A stretch of DNA of 35,431 bases from Stentor roeselii (Eukaryota > Ciliophora > Heterotrichea > Heterotrichida > Stentoridae), in NCBI GenBank assembly GCA_006503475.1, contig RSEH01000361.1, positions 1 to 35,431 on the forward strand. Direction: 5' to 3'. Shown one piece after another: positions 1-9,193 of this stretch (positions within the stretch are counted from its first letter, which is position 1; the number at the start of each line of letters is the position of its first letter). The position numbers were made by a program, and so were the translations under genes. The notes below the pieces were generated by a model, which saw only the letters and a program-made list of their open reading frames with translations, was not told the origin of the DNA and ran no database searches.

Positions 1-1702
1 AGTATTCAAAAATAAATAGAGCTACTTTTGAATCTTTGAATAGTAGTTTTATATCTTTTCTTTGAATGATGCACCTTAAAAGATTATCATGTAGAATATA
101 TAGCAATTTGTTCCAAAAAGCTATCTTAACAATATTCCTAATATAAACAGCTACTAGATATTTTTCATTCCGTGTAAAGTATAAACCTATAAGTTGATTA
201 GTATCATAACTAAGCAGAAAATCTTCTCTACACTGAGATTTATTCCAAACTGAAATGCTGCCATTATTTTTGTATTCAAAAGTCAAAAATCCATCTTTCG
301 AAGACCTTTTGGTACTAGTAATTGAATCTTTATTTGGTTTCAAAGATCCTCTCAAGTTTTCGACATTAACATCAAAATTTAATTTAGAAAATTTATTCAA
401 ATTCAGATCCTCTCTTTGCGTTTTGATCTTCCAAATTAAAAATATATAGTGAGATGATCCAGTGACGAGATAATTTCCATTTTTAGTGTAAGAACAGGAA
501 TTTACTTCCAATGAATGTTTGTTCAGAGTGAACTCTTCCTTTTGCTCTTTTATATTCCAGATTTTAACTTTTGTATCTTTTGATCCAGTAGCCAGATGAT
601 TTCCATAAGGAGAGTAACAACAGCTATTTATTTCAAATGAAAAAGTGTTCATAGTGAACTCTTTTCTTTGCTCTTTTATATTCCAGATTTTAACTGTTGT
701 ATCTTTTGATCCAGTTGCCAGATGATTTCCATCAGGAGAGTAACAACAGCAAGATATCGAATCTGAATGTATATTGAGACTGAACTCTTCTCTTTGCTCT
801 TTTATATTCCAGATTTTAACTCTTTTGTCTCCTGATCCAGTTGCCAGATAATTTCCATCAGGAGAGTAAGAACAGCAAGATACCCAAGCTAAATGTCCGT
901 TCAGAATGAACTCTTCTCTTTGCTCTTTAATATTCCATATTTTAACCGTTTTGTCGTATGATCCAGTTGCCAAATAAGTTCCATAAGGAGAGTAACAACA
1001 GCAAGATACCGAATCTGAATGTCGATTGAGAGTGAACTCTTCTCTTTGCTCTTTAATATTCCATATTTTAACTCTTTTGTCTCCTGATCCAGTTGCCAAA
1101 TAATTTCCATCAGGAGAGTAACAACAGCAAGATACCAAATATGAATGTCCATTGAGAGTGAACTCTTCTCTTTGCTCTTTTATATTCCATATTTTAACCG
1201 TATTGTCTCCTGATCCAGTTGCCAAATAATTTCCATCAGGAGTGAAAGAACAGCAATTAACCCAATCTGAATGTCCATTGAGAGTGAACTCTTCTCTTTG
1301 CTCTTTTATATTCCATATTTTAACCGTATTGTCTTCTGATCCAGTTGCCAAATAACTTCCATCAGGAGAGTAAGAACAGCAATTAACCCAATCTGAATGT
1401 CCATTGAGAGTGAGCTCTTCTCTTTGCTCTTTTATATTCCATATTTTAACCGTTTTGTCGTATGATCCAGTTGCCAAATAATTTCCATCAGGAGAGTAAG
1501 AACAGCAAGATACCGAATATGAATGTCCTCCTTTTTCAAAGACATTCATCGGCCATGAATATGTTTTTTGTTTATATTCTGAATACCTTTTGTAGTACTT
1601 ATATATCTTCTTTTGAAGCTTAGTTCCTTTACTGTCCTCATTATCTCCAGGGATTTTGAGTATTTCTTCTCTCGCTACTATGCGTGAACCAGATTTCGCC
1701 AT
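1..1702 (-). CDS. WD40-repeat protein, partial (3' end outside window)
   Basis: The frame is open from the ATG at 1700-1702 to the window edge: 567 codons with no stop. A basic N-terminus of about 58 residues (MAKSGSRIVAREE...) precedes nine WD40 units of exactly 42 residues, each of the form GHS..V.CC.YSPDGNYLATGS.D..VKIW followed by NIKEQREEF. More diverged units follow, ending near ...VWNKSQCRED and IVKIAFWNK. Nine regular units plus the diverged ones are enough for at least one beta-propeller. No enzyme, NACHT or kinase domain is visible before the array, though the unseen C-terminus could hold one. Known family role: WD40 propellers are protein-binding scaffolds; the partner here is unknown. 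The start is the first in-frame ATG, in an AT-rich context. The near identity of the units is unusual and suggests recent amplification. Confidence 0.88.
   Translation of the reverse strand, partial: MAKSGSRIVAREEILKIPGDNEDSKGTKLQKKIYKYYKRYSEYKQKTYSWPMNVFEKGGHSYSVSCCSYSPDGNYLATGSYDKTVKIWNIKEQREELTLNGHSDWVNCCSYSPDGSYLATGSEDNTVKIWNIKEQREEFTLNGHSDWVNCCSFTPDGNYLATGSGDNTVKIWNIKEQREEFTLNGHSYLVSCCCYSPDGNYLATGSGDKRVKIWNIKEQREEFTLNRHSDSVSCCCYSPYGTYLATGSYDKTVKIWNIKEQREEFILNGHLAWVSCCSYSPDGNYLATGSGDKRVKIWNIKEQREEFSLNIHSDSISCCCYSPDGNHLATGSKDTTVKIWNIKEQRKEFTMNTFSFEINSCCYSPYGNHLATGSKDTKVKIWNIKEQKEEFTLNKHSLEVNSCSYTKNGNYLVTGSSHYIFLIWKIKTQREDLNLNKFSKLNFDVNVENLRGSLKPNKDSITSTKRSSKDGFLTFEYKNNGSISVWNKSQCREDFLLSYDTNQLIGLYFTRNEKYLVAVYIRNIVKIAFWNKLLYILHDNLLRCIIQRKDIKLLFKDSKVALFIFEY
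395..1528 (-). repeat. Nine tandem 126-bp WD40-encoding units
   Basis: The motif complementary to GAGCAAAGAGAAGAG recurs at an exact 126-bp spacing (anchors near 785, 911, 1037, 1163, 1289 and 1415). Each unit encodes one 42-residue WD40 repeat. The units nearest the gene start are almost identical in DNA; units 7-9 (toward 395) are progressively diverged. Differences cluster in a few codons: the residues after GHS and those around GS.D..V. Confidence 0.93.
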
Positions 1703-2521
1703 TTATAGACTTAGATTTTCAAGCCAAAATATGCCTTTAATAGTTTGTACTAAAATCTCATCAAAAGTAATAATTATCTATCCAAGATTAGGCAAACAAT
1801 ACAAAAGTTTACTAATTAACTCAGTTTTCTTTAAAATAAATATTGATTTATGAAGCAATTTTAGATTAATCTTCATTCAAATCCTCACAAAAAACTTCAA
1901 TGTCCAAATTGTCAATCATATTCTTCTAATTTAATCTAGTAGAGGATTTGATATATTAGGATCTTTTTCTGTTTAATCACCAATTATCATCTAAGTATCG
2001 ACTAGTTTACTCTGATTGATCTTTCCACCAGTATTCGAAAATCCGATGAGATACTAAGGGCAATGTCTGATCTTTGTGTTTTTTGTCTTGATACCAATAA
2101 TTGAGATTTTCCTTGCTATGAAATGGTGTGCAATTGTTACATTTTTAATTAATTAACTTAATTTTTATTGAACAGCTTCTAGATTTTAATGAGAGAATTT
2201 ATGTATTTCTACAAGTTGTAGATGAATATCTTCTGGGACTTCAATAAGAGTTCTTTGGATATTCCTAAGTGATAATTTATTTATGCGAATATTTGTTATC
2301 CCAGATTTATTTCTCAATGGCATGAACAAAATTTTTACGATTCAGAATTTGGAATTAGTTTTGTCTCGTTAAATTTCCATTCTATAATGAAACTCTATCT
2401 GAGAATTGATAAGTCCTGAGTCTTTAAACATGCTTGAAGCTTTCTTTCAAATTAAAAAAATTCCAACTTTTTTGATATGTCCAAGCCACTCAAATCATTA
2501 TCAAGACCATTTTTTATAAAA
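1703..2521. other. Intergenic, 819 bp; possible gene remnant on the minus strand
   Basis: This stretch lies between two minus-strand genes. No intact gene is visible. The minus strand between about 2330 and 2180 has a 51-codon open stretch (reading ...MPLRNKSGITNIRI..., ...RTLIEVPEDIHLQL...). A second coding-like stretch lies near 2145-2000 (...CTPFHSKENLNYWYQ...). Both are cut by TAA, TAG and TGA, and no 15- or 16-nt GT...AG intron removes the stops. It may be a decayed gene or chance in AT-rich DNA. Confidence 0.3.
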
Positions 2522-4432
2522 CTATGTTAATTCATTTTTTTCAGTCAATTGTTCAACAATAACGCTTGACAAAAATTCCTTGAATCTAAAGAAGTACTTT
2601 TTCGGAGAGATAGAACTAATGTTATTATTTTTCCTTGAAAAGCATCGTTTCCAGCATCCTTCAGCAGATTTTCTAATTCCATATTTTTGAAAAAAGTCAA
2701 TAATTGCAATCGAGTACTTTCCTTGCTTCGTATAACGATTTTCAAAAGATTGCTTATGAAACCCAACAAGTAAAGAATAGTCCATAAGCCCAGCATTTCT
2801 AAGAACTTTACAATCTTCAAAAATAGCATGAATGACTCTCTTAGAATCTTTAATAACCACTTTTTGATTGAACTTCAAAAAGTTGATATCCTTTAAAACC
2901 ACTCCATAAGGTGGGTTTTTCTTGTCAATTCCTTTAATTTTCCGATCAACAGTGCTTCCTTTCAAGTCAAAAATGACTGAATTCTCAGGTCTTCCTAAAA
3001 CATTTTCCATGATAATAAAATCTTGAGTATTCGGGTAGACCTGAAACAATCCGAGTATTCTGACGAGTCTCGACTCAGGACACTCGATAATTCTTTTCGA
3101 ATACTCAGGCAAAAAGCTTAAAAATGATTCCCTTTCACAACCTGTGATCGTTTTTATCACGATTTTTCCATCAATCGAGGAAAAAAATAATGACTCACTT
3201 TTACCTCCTGAATTGTTGATTGAAGCTAATCTTCTGATGTTTTCAAAGCAGAGAAGAGATTCAAGAAGATCATTGTTGCTGAGGTCTTGGCTTTCACGGA
3301 TAGCAGCAAATGTCCTTGGCTCGAATTCGATTATAGAGAACTTCGGGCAGAAGTAATTTTGAATGAAAGGCATGTTGAACTCAAGAGCTAAATTCGAAAA
3401 AAAAGACTTGTCAAATTTTATTTCAATTCTTTCATTTTTACTTGTTGAACTCTTCTCAAGACTTGCAGGCTCAGGTAAATTTTTAAATTTCAAAGTAAGA
3501 ACAACTAAAATTTGAACGAGAAGCCTATGTCCTAGTTTCTCAAAAGTATCAGAAATATCATCAATCGTCACTTCCTTAGGTGAACCTAAAATGCTTTTCA
3601 TCGTGTCTTCTTCGATAATTTTAATTCCTTCCAAAAGTACCCCAGTTTTTTTCCGATTCCTAGAAAAAAGTGCATAAATTTCTTTTCTTACCTTGGGATG
3701 AATAAGTCTTCCAGCCGGTACGACACTGCTGGTAAGCAATCCAAAAACCGACCCGATAACCACTTCAGTGTCAGTCGTTTGACTGTTAGTCAAATTCCTC
3801 AAAATAATAAAAAATTCTAAAATCCTGCTGATAGTTCCACAAAAAAGCACAAGAATCAAAACTTCTGAGAATTGACGAAATGTCCGAGAAGCGTAGCAGT
3901 CGATTTGCTTTCTAATCAGCAAGTAAGTGAAAAGAATGGAAAGATAAATAAAAAAGAGCAGAGCCATGTCGACCTTTTCACCGATGCTGCTCTTTGCAAT
4001 GAAGCAAGTCTCATAAGAGGAAATTCCGACTGATCCTGTTATATGGTAGCAGAGAAGGATTATTATTGAAAAGATTATGGATGAGACGATGTATATAAAG
4101 ATTCTTAATTTTGCTGATTTGTAAAGTTTTCGCCGGAATATTATACGAATTTCGCAGCATAGGAAAAGAAGTGAAAACCATCCGGTGTAGTAGCAGATTA
4201 TTGAGTAAGAACCGATTAATTTGCAGGTTTTTGGAGTGGATGAACCTGGGAATATAAAGAACCAGTGTGTGAGCAGGAGAATGTTGGAGCACATGTTTAA
4301 CACTAGAAGAGGACCTGGGTGATTTAGGAGCTTCTTTCGAAGGATGTGAAAAATGCAGACAGATAGGTTTAGAGCGAGAATAATGCAGGTAAGAAGGCAG
4401 ATGATCAGGAAGTAAATATTGTAATTTAGCAT
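2522..4432 (-). CDS. 7TM receptor fused to phosphatidylinositol phosphate kinase (GPCR-PIPK)
   Basis: The 636-residue protein has two parts. Residues 1-245 hold seven hydrophobic spans (about 5-29, 41-62, 75-98, 109-131, 154-174, 188-212, 224-243), with Cys70 and Cys143 placed for the usual extracellular disulfide. A short basic linker (HPKVRKEIYALF) follows. Residues about 290-630 form a PIP kinase catalytic domain: glycine-rich loop SGGKSESLFF with Lys427 (IVIKTI), DLKGSTVDR at 489-497, LKDINFL, MDYSLLVG at 550-557, IIDFFQKYG with Asp579, and an activation segment ending SPKKYFFRF. The key catalytic residues all appear present. Such fusions are known from Dictyostelium RpkA, oomycetes and ciliates, where they are thought to couple an external signal to phosphoinositide synthesis. 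Substrate choice (PI4P or PI5P) cannot be decided by eye. The stop is TAG. Confidence 0.95.
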   Translation of the reverse strand: MLNYNIYFLIICLLTCIILALNLSVCIFHILRKKLLNHPGPLLVLNMCSNILLLTHWFFIFPGSSTPKTCKLIGSYSIICYYTGWFSLLFLCCEIRIIFRRKLYKSAKLRIFIYIVSSIIFSIIILLCYHITGSVGISSYETCFIAKSSIGEKVDMALLFFIYLSILFTYLLIRKQIDCYASRTFRQFSEVLILVLFCGTISRILEFFIILRNLTNSQTTDTEVVIGSVFGLLTSSVVPAGRLIHPKVRKEIYALFSRNRKKTGVLLEGIKIIEEDTMKSILGSPKEVTIDDISDTFEKLGHRLLVQILVVLTLKFKNLPEPASLEKSSTSKNERIEIKFDKSFFSNLALEFNMPFIQNYFCPKFSIIEFEPRTFAAIRESQDLSNNDLLESLLCFENIRRLASINNSGGKSESLFFSSIDGKIVIKTITGCERESFLSFLPEYSKRIIECPESRLVRILGLFQVYPNTQDFIIMENVLGRPENSVIFDLKGSTVDRKIKGIDKKNPPYGVVLKDINFLKFNQKVVIKDSKRVIHAIFEDCKVLRNAGLMDYSLLVGFHKQSFENRYTKQGKYSIAIIDFFQKYGIRKSAEGCWKRCFSRKNNNISSISPKKYFFRFKEFLSSVIVEQLTEKNELT

Positions 4433-5140
4433 TTATGAGTGTTCTTATGGTTTAGTAGTACTTTTAATCATCTACTATGAGGTATGAGAGATACAAAACA
4501 CTTTAATAACTAACCCTAAACAATTGATTAGCATAATTACCTCTTAATAGTTTTTTCTTTATATTAACATAATTACCTCATAGTTTTCAATATATATTCA
4601 CATAATTACATCTTAATAGTTTTCACTTTATATTAACATAATTACCTCTTCATAGTTTTCACTTTATATTAAGATAATTACCTTTTTATAGTTTTCACTT
4701 TATAAAATCAGGTAAAGTTCATCTCAAATTGACTCTTTATGTTTGGGCATTTTTAAAATCAATGTTACGAATTTTTCGATATATCAATTGTTATAAATTA
4801 GTACTTCAGCTTAAATATGGGATAGAACAATATGATAATAAACTTATAAACAATTCTATATTTCAAAAATTCTCATCTATTAGTTCTTAAATTCATTCAA
4901 ATTCAATTAAATCCTGCAATAAATTCGATGAAGGTTTGATTTAAACTAATTACTAAAAACCGAGGCTAAATGAATTATTCAAAAAATCTATACTCAATCA
5001 TTTGAGAATCTTAGAAACAATTATAAATAATTTCAAACACTTTGATAAAACATGAAAAATTTCTGTTCAAAAATGTAGTACTTATCAGCCATTTTCCTTC
5101 ATTAGGATTAATCTATTTCTTTATAATATCTATAGAAAGA
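4433..5140. other. Intergenic between divergent genes, contains a minisatellite
   Basis: This 708-bp spacer separates the starts of the GPCR-PIPK gene (leftward) and the 176-residue unknown gene (rightward), so it should hold both promoters. It contains the approximately 36-bp tandem repeat listed separately. The frame upstream of 5141 is open back to 5042 but has no ATG. No other structure was recognised. Confidence 0.6.
4532..4708. repeat. Minisatellite, five copies of a ~36-bp unit
   Basis: Five imperfect copies begin at 4532, 4568, 4601, 4637 and 4673 (spacings 36, 33, 36, 36). The shared core is CATAATTACCTCTTAATAG followed by TTTTCACTTTATATTAA. It starts about 100 bp upstream of the GPCR-PIPK start codon and does not encode protein. 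Confidence 0.85.
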
Positions 5141-5671
5141 ATGCCAAAATTCGATGAGAAAAATAAGATTGATAAGAGAGGAAGAAAAGCAATCAAAATG
5201 ACAATTATACTTTCTCAATTCTTAAATCGGACCAGAACAGAGACTCCTCGGAAAGAATATCTTCGATGTTGCCTGTTCCGAAAAATGTTCAAGATGATCA
5301 AGTCAATCATAAAAAACAAGGCAAAAATCATTTTGCACCCGTCTTACGCAAATTTTTGCATTCTTATCAAATCTTATCCGGATACCATAACTCAAAAAAT
5401 AATGCGAGAGAAACTTCCTTTTGTGGAAAACAAGAAAAACAAATACTTTAAGTCCTACAACAATGCATTTTGCAAAAAGTTTTTCCAAGATCGGTTAATG
5501 AAGACTATTTTCGAAGTCTTTTTGGAAGTTCTTTTTTCTTCTTATGAATTCAAAGAACTTCAGACCACTATTGGGATTTACTGTTGTCAGGGCGAATGTG
5601 CTGATGAAAATAGCTGCAGACTAAGGTATGATGATTTGAAGCAAGTTATTCTTGAAGATTTTCTTCGATAG
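5141..5671 (+). CDS. Unknown basic protein, 176 residues
   Basis: I do not recognise this family. The first in-frame ATG gives MPKFDEKNKIDKRGRK... The protein is Lys/Arg-rich and highly charged in its first half, then mixed hydrophobic/charged and probably helical (KTIFEVFLEVLFSS), with a Cys cluster near the C-terminus (YCCQGECADENSC) that could bind metal or form disulfides. There is no signal peptide and no transmembrane span from this start. Codon choice is more balanced than in flanking AT-rich DNA, supporting a real gene. An upstream extension in the same frame would be hydrophobic but begins at TTG, so it is less likely. The stop is TAG. Confidence 0.6.
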   Translation: MPKFDEKNKIDKRGRKAIKMTIILSQFLNRTRTETPRKEYLRCCLFRKMFKMIKSIIKNKAKIILHPSYANFCILIKSYPDTITQKIMREKLPFVENKKNKYFKSYNNAFCKKFFQDRLMKTIFEVFLEVLFSSYEFKELQTTIGIYCCQGECADENSCRLRYDDLKQVILEDFLR

Positions 5672-7434
5672 TTAATTTTCCTAACTAATCCTATTTTTTC
5701 AAATATAATGTAGAATATATTTATACATTAAGTATTATGCATTTTTTGTTTTAGATTTATACAATATTCTTCTATTGTATATATTATGGATTTAAAGAGA
5801 TTATTAATATTGACTTGATTGCAATTTGAAGCAAGTTATGAATTGAACAAAATAATAAATGTTTACGAGAATGAAAACTTCGATTAAATTTGAAACTTTA
5901 TAAAACTTTAATTCTTAGTTATAAATCAAAACAGAAGAAAGTACTTTATTGATATATTTACATATGAGCATTCGACATCTTAAGAGTTCGATAGATGATT
6001 AGAAATGGATGAATTACTTAAATTTTAGATACTTATAAGATAAGATACTATCTATCCCTATTCAAACATATATACTAAAAAATGCTCATTTATTATTTTA
6101 AACTTTCTGGCTATAATTTTAAGAAATTTACTCTGGATTCCAAGCATCAACAACGATTTTCTTAAAACAACAAAAACACAGAAAGGACTATCTTGTGCTG
6201 AACGCAATTTGTATTATTTATATTTTTTCATGCAATGATTATATATCTAGGTTCCTTTTATCACTATGATTGATGATTAGGAACCGATTGAATTAATGAA
6301 ACTTTTTATGCAATTTTCAATAATCACTTTGTTTCGAACAAAGAAAATTATATTTCAATCGATTATCAGAATCTAAGATAATTTCTTAGGCTCTGATAAA
6401 AAATTATTCATCTGTGTTGTGGCCTTGCCTGAACTATAATCAAAGATTTGGTAAATCAAACTTCACAATTTCCTTAAACGATTGGCTATTTCTATAAATC
6501 TTTCATAATATTTAAATTTATTAAATTTTAGTTTCGATGTAATATATAATGAAATAATAAAAATTAGGACTTTTACTCTTCTCTATGCACTTTTTTAATG
6601 ATTTCATTCTTACTAAATCAAATAAATCCTTAGATTTAGAACGAAATTATTATAAGCTTTCTATTGAATTTCAAGGTATACTTACTATTTTATCATTCGA
6701 TATCCGTAAATAAATTGTTAGAAATATGATGATATTAGAAACTTTTAAAAATAATTAATTTATTACTTTGATTATTATTATGCATTTTATAATCCAAAGT
6801 TTAAGTTTCCTAAAATTTACGAATATTTTTTTTCTTTATATTTATGTCTCACACATCTCAATTCTGATTCAAACTTTGCAAATATATCATACGAGAAATT
6901 GATTTATTTTTAGAATGATTCTTAATTATTTAGATTTGAATTACTTTGATAATTATAATTGAGAACTAATATAGAAACTTTTAGCAATAAAGCTTGATAA
7001 AAGTTAAACTTTATTATTGAGAAGAAAAATATTTAGGTTTTTTTGATTAAGATTTATTATATTTAGCACTCAAACTTCATATAAGCTGATATTATTAATA
7101 TTGTATTGTCTTTGATTTCATAAAAATAAAGAGCTCATTCTAAAGATTCACTTTTTTAACCAAATAGTTAATAAATTTTACTTGTTATAAGCCTATATAA
7201 TTATATCGTGATTTTATTTAAAACGAAAGTCAAAGTAACTATCAGGCTTTGGAGCTATTATGATTAATTTAATTAATTAGAAAAAAATGGAAATTTCATG
7301 ATTTTTTATGGTTGAAACACGGTAAATTAATTGGATATCAAACTATAAAGAAAAAACATTATTTCAGACTTTTTAGAAAATTTCAGTAGTTTTTTTTTAA
7401 AAATGAATTAATATGCCTGTGTAGAGAAATATAA
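5672..7434. other. Long AT-rich intergenic region, no gene seen
   Basis: These 1.76 kb between two plus-strand genes are strongly A+T-rich with frequent stops in all frames. I saw no tRNA, no coding stretch with sensible codon use and no long tandem repeat. The one structure noted is the imperfect palindrome at 6364-6398. Confidence 0.6.
6364..6398. repeat. Imperfect inverted repeat, 15-nt arms, 5-nt loop
   Basis: Arms TATCAGAATCTAAGA and TCTTAGGCTCTGATA are separated by TAATT. Thirteen of 15 positions pair by Watson-Crick rules; one of the other two is a G-T wobble. It lies in otherwise featureless DNA. It could be a hairpin in a transcript or a chance palindrome. Confidence 0.55.
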
Positions 7435-8289
7435 ATGGATTGCAAATATGAAACAGCTGAAACTTATTCAGTCCTCATAGCGTGTTGTTTATCTTTTATT
7501 GGTAGTTTAGGAATGATAAGTGTGATTATAATCAAAAAATTGTTCAAAAGTTATTTTTTTGAGATTCTTTTCTTCGTATCAGTTAATGATTTAATCAGAG
7601 CATTCTCTGGAATACTTTGGGAGATCCTTGATAAAAACAACAGCTCTTGCATTATTTACTCCTACATATTTCATACTCTTATTCTATCAAATTCTGTGTG
7701 GGCATCTTGCATTGCATGGACAATCTATAAAATTGTAGTCCTTGAAGAAATTGACTACAAAAAAAATTTGAAATTCTGGTTGTTAATTTCATATCTAATT
7801 CCCTTGATTCTCGGCATTTTTCCAATAATCACAAACAGCTACGCTAACCAAGGATTAGGCTGCGATTTAAAAACTGATTTGATTGGAAGTATCTGGAGAT
7901 TTAGCATTTTTTATTTTCTTATTTCAGTCAATTTGGTTGGCATCTTTATCTTGTCAGTCAAGATAATTAAAAAAATCAAAACTTTCAATAATTTTTCATT
8001 AGGCTGGATAATTATAAAAAGGGGTCTAATATATTCTATTATTATTGGAATCTGTGAAGTCCCACTTCTGACTTTAAGAATTACTCAGATATTTTTAGAT
8101 GAATGTATTGTGATACTTCTCTTGATAGTTTTCCTATCGTCTTTACAGTTGCAAGGGTTTTATAATGCAGTTGTTTTCATTTTTAACAAATCGGTTAGAG
8201 AAGCTTTAAGTATGGAATCAGATATATCTCAATATAACAGTGGGTTTAATCGGAGCTTGCACATTAGCTTTGCTTCAACAATTAATTAG
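7435..8289 (+). CDS. 7TM receptor, cAMP-receptor-like (class E) family
   Basis: This 284-residue protein has seven hydrophobic spans (about 10-33, 41-60, 73-97, 112-133, 155-177, 196-215, 222-246). A Cys at the start of TM3 (SSCIIYSY) and one in the second extracellular loop (GLGCDLKTD) match the conserved GPCR disulfide. TM7 ends LQGFYNAVVFIFNKSVREAL, matching the LQGF.N..V....K.VR pattern of Dictyostelium cAMP-receptor and cAMP-receptor-like proteins. It should sit in the plasma membrane and act through heterotrimeric G proteins; the ligand is unknown. The cytoplasmic tail is short (about 30 residues, Ser-rich). The start is the first Met, just before the charged N-terminus MDCKYETAE. It is the second 7TM gene within 3 kb, but it lacks a kinase domain and is not a close duplicate of the GPCR-PIPK. 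Confidence 0.85.
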   Translation: MDCKYETAETYSVLIACCLSFIGSLGMISVIIIKKLFKSYFFEILFFVSVNDLIRAFSGILWEILDKNNSSCIIYSYIFHTLILSNSVWASCIAWTIYKIVVLEEIDYKKNLKFWLLISYLIPLILGIFPIITNSYANQGLGCDLKTDLIGSIWRFSIFYFLISVNLVGIFILSVKIIKKIKTFNNFSLGWIIIKRGLIYSIIIGICEVPLLTLRITQIFLDECIVILLLIVFLSSLQLQGFYNAVVFIFNKSVREALSMESDISQYNSGFNRSLHISFASTIN

Positions 8290-9193
8290 ATTATATAGGT
8301 AACGATAATTTATTTGAATATAAATCAATTTAATAATCTTCATTAATAATATCGATCTATTAGTTGAACTAACGATTAAACAATTTAATTATTTCTACAA
8401 ATAAATGTGAATTTACTTATCTTCTTAGTTTAAAGCTCATAAATTGCAGCGTTGATGAACCTGAGATCAAACTAAGTTTAATCCAAATCACATAAATTTT
8501 CTTCAATCATTAATGAGCCACTGATCTGAATATGAGTTCATGTAATTTTCGCTATCATTACATAGATTTAGTTCATAATACTTCCTTCAATTTTTATCAA
8601 AATATTATCTGCACTTTCACCTTGAAGTATAGTTTATTTTATTGCTGATCCTAAATTTTCTACACAAAACAATACATATTAAGTAAGGATTAGCCAGACT
8701 CAATCGAAAAACCAATACTTTATAATATCTTATATTCCACTTTTTTAATAGATATATCTGTAGAGTTTGGCTATTTGTTCCTATATCATATGGTTGAAGG
8801 GATTATTCTTTTGAGCAATTTGGTATAATTTATTAAATCTAATAAAGTAATTATTGAAAGATTTAAAAATTTGCTAAGATGATTGATACAACATTCTTCA
8901 TTTAAATTTATTAGATTAGATAAAGTAATTGATTTCGTATTCAAAACAATTAAAAAACGAATCAAGAGATAACAATGATAATTACTTGATAATCTCTTTA
9001 ATCAATACAGAAATCCTTGTAATAAAAATTTCAATTTCAAAGAAATCATGGAGTTCTTTTTTCTCTCTATGATAAATAATAAATCTCATTATAATTATTC
9101 GAATTCAATCAGTTCCTAGATATTTTCGAATGTCCTAAAGTAGGTTAAAATAGCAAACAAAAATTAATCCTATTCAAATGATCTACATTTATA
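8290..9193. other. Intergenic, 904 bp, nothing recognised
   Basis: AT-rich spacer between two plus-strand genes. A loose direct repeat (near 8828-8860 and 8905-8935, sharing a TTTATTA...AAAGTAATT core) is the only pattern seen. No RNA gene or coding stretch was identified. Confidence 0.5.

Noticed and set aside
901-1152. 83-codon minus-strand frame with two similar halves
   Set aside because: It is an alternative frame of the WD40 repeats; the frame encoding GHS...WNIK motifs is continuous through the whole region.
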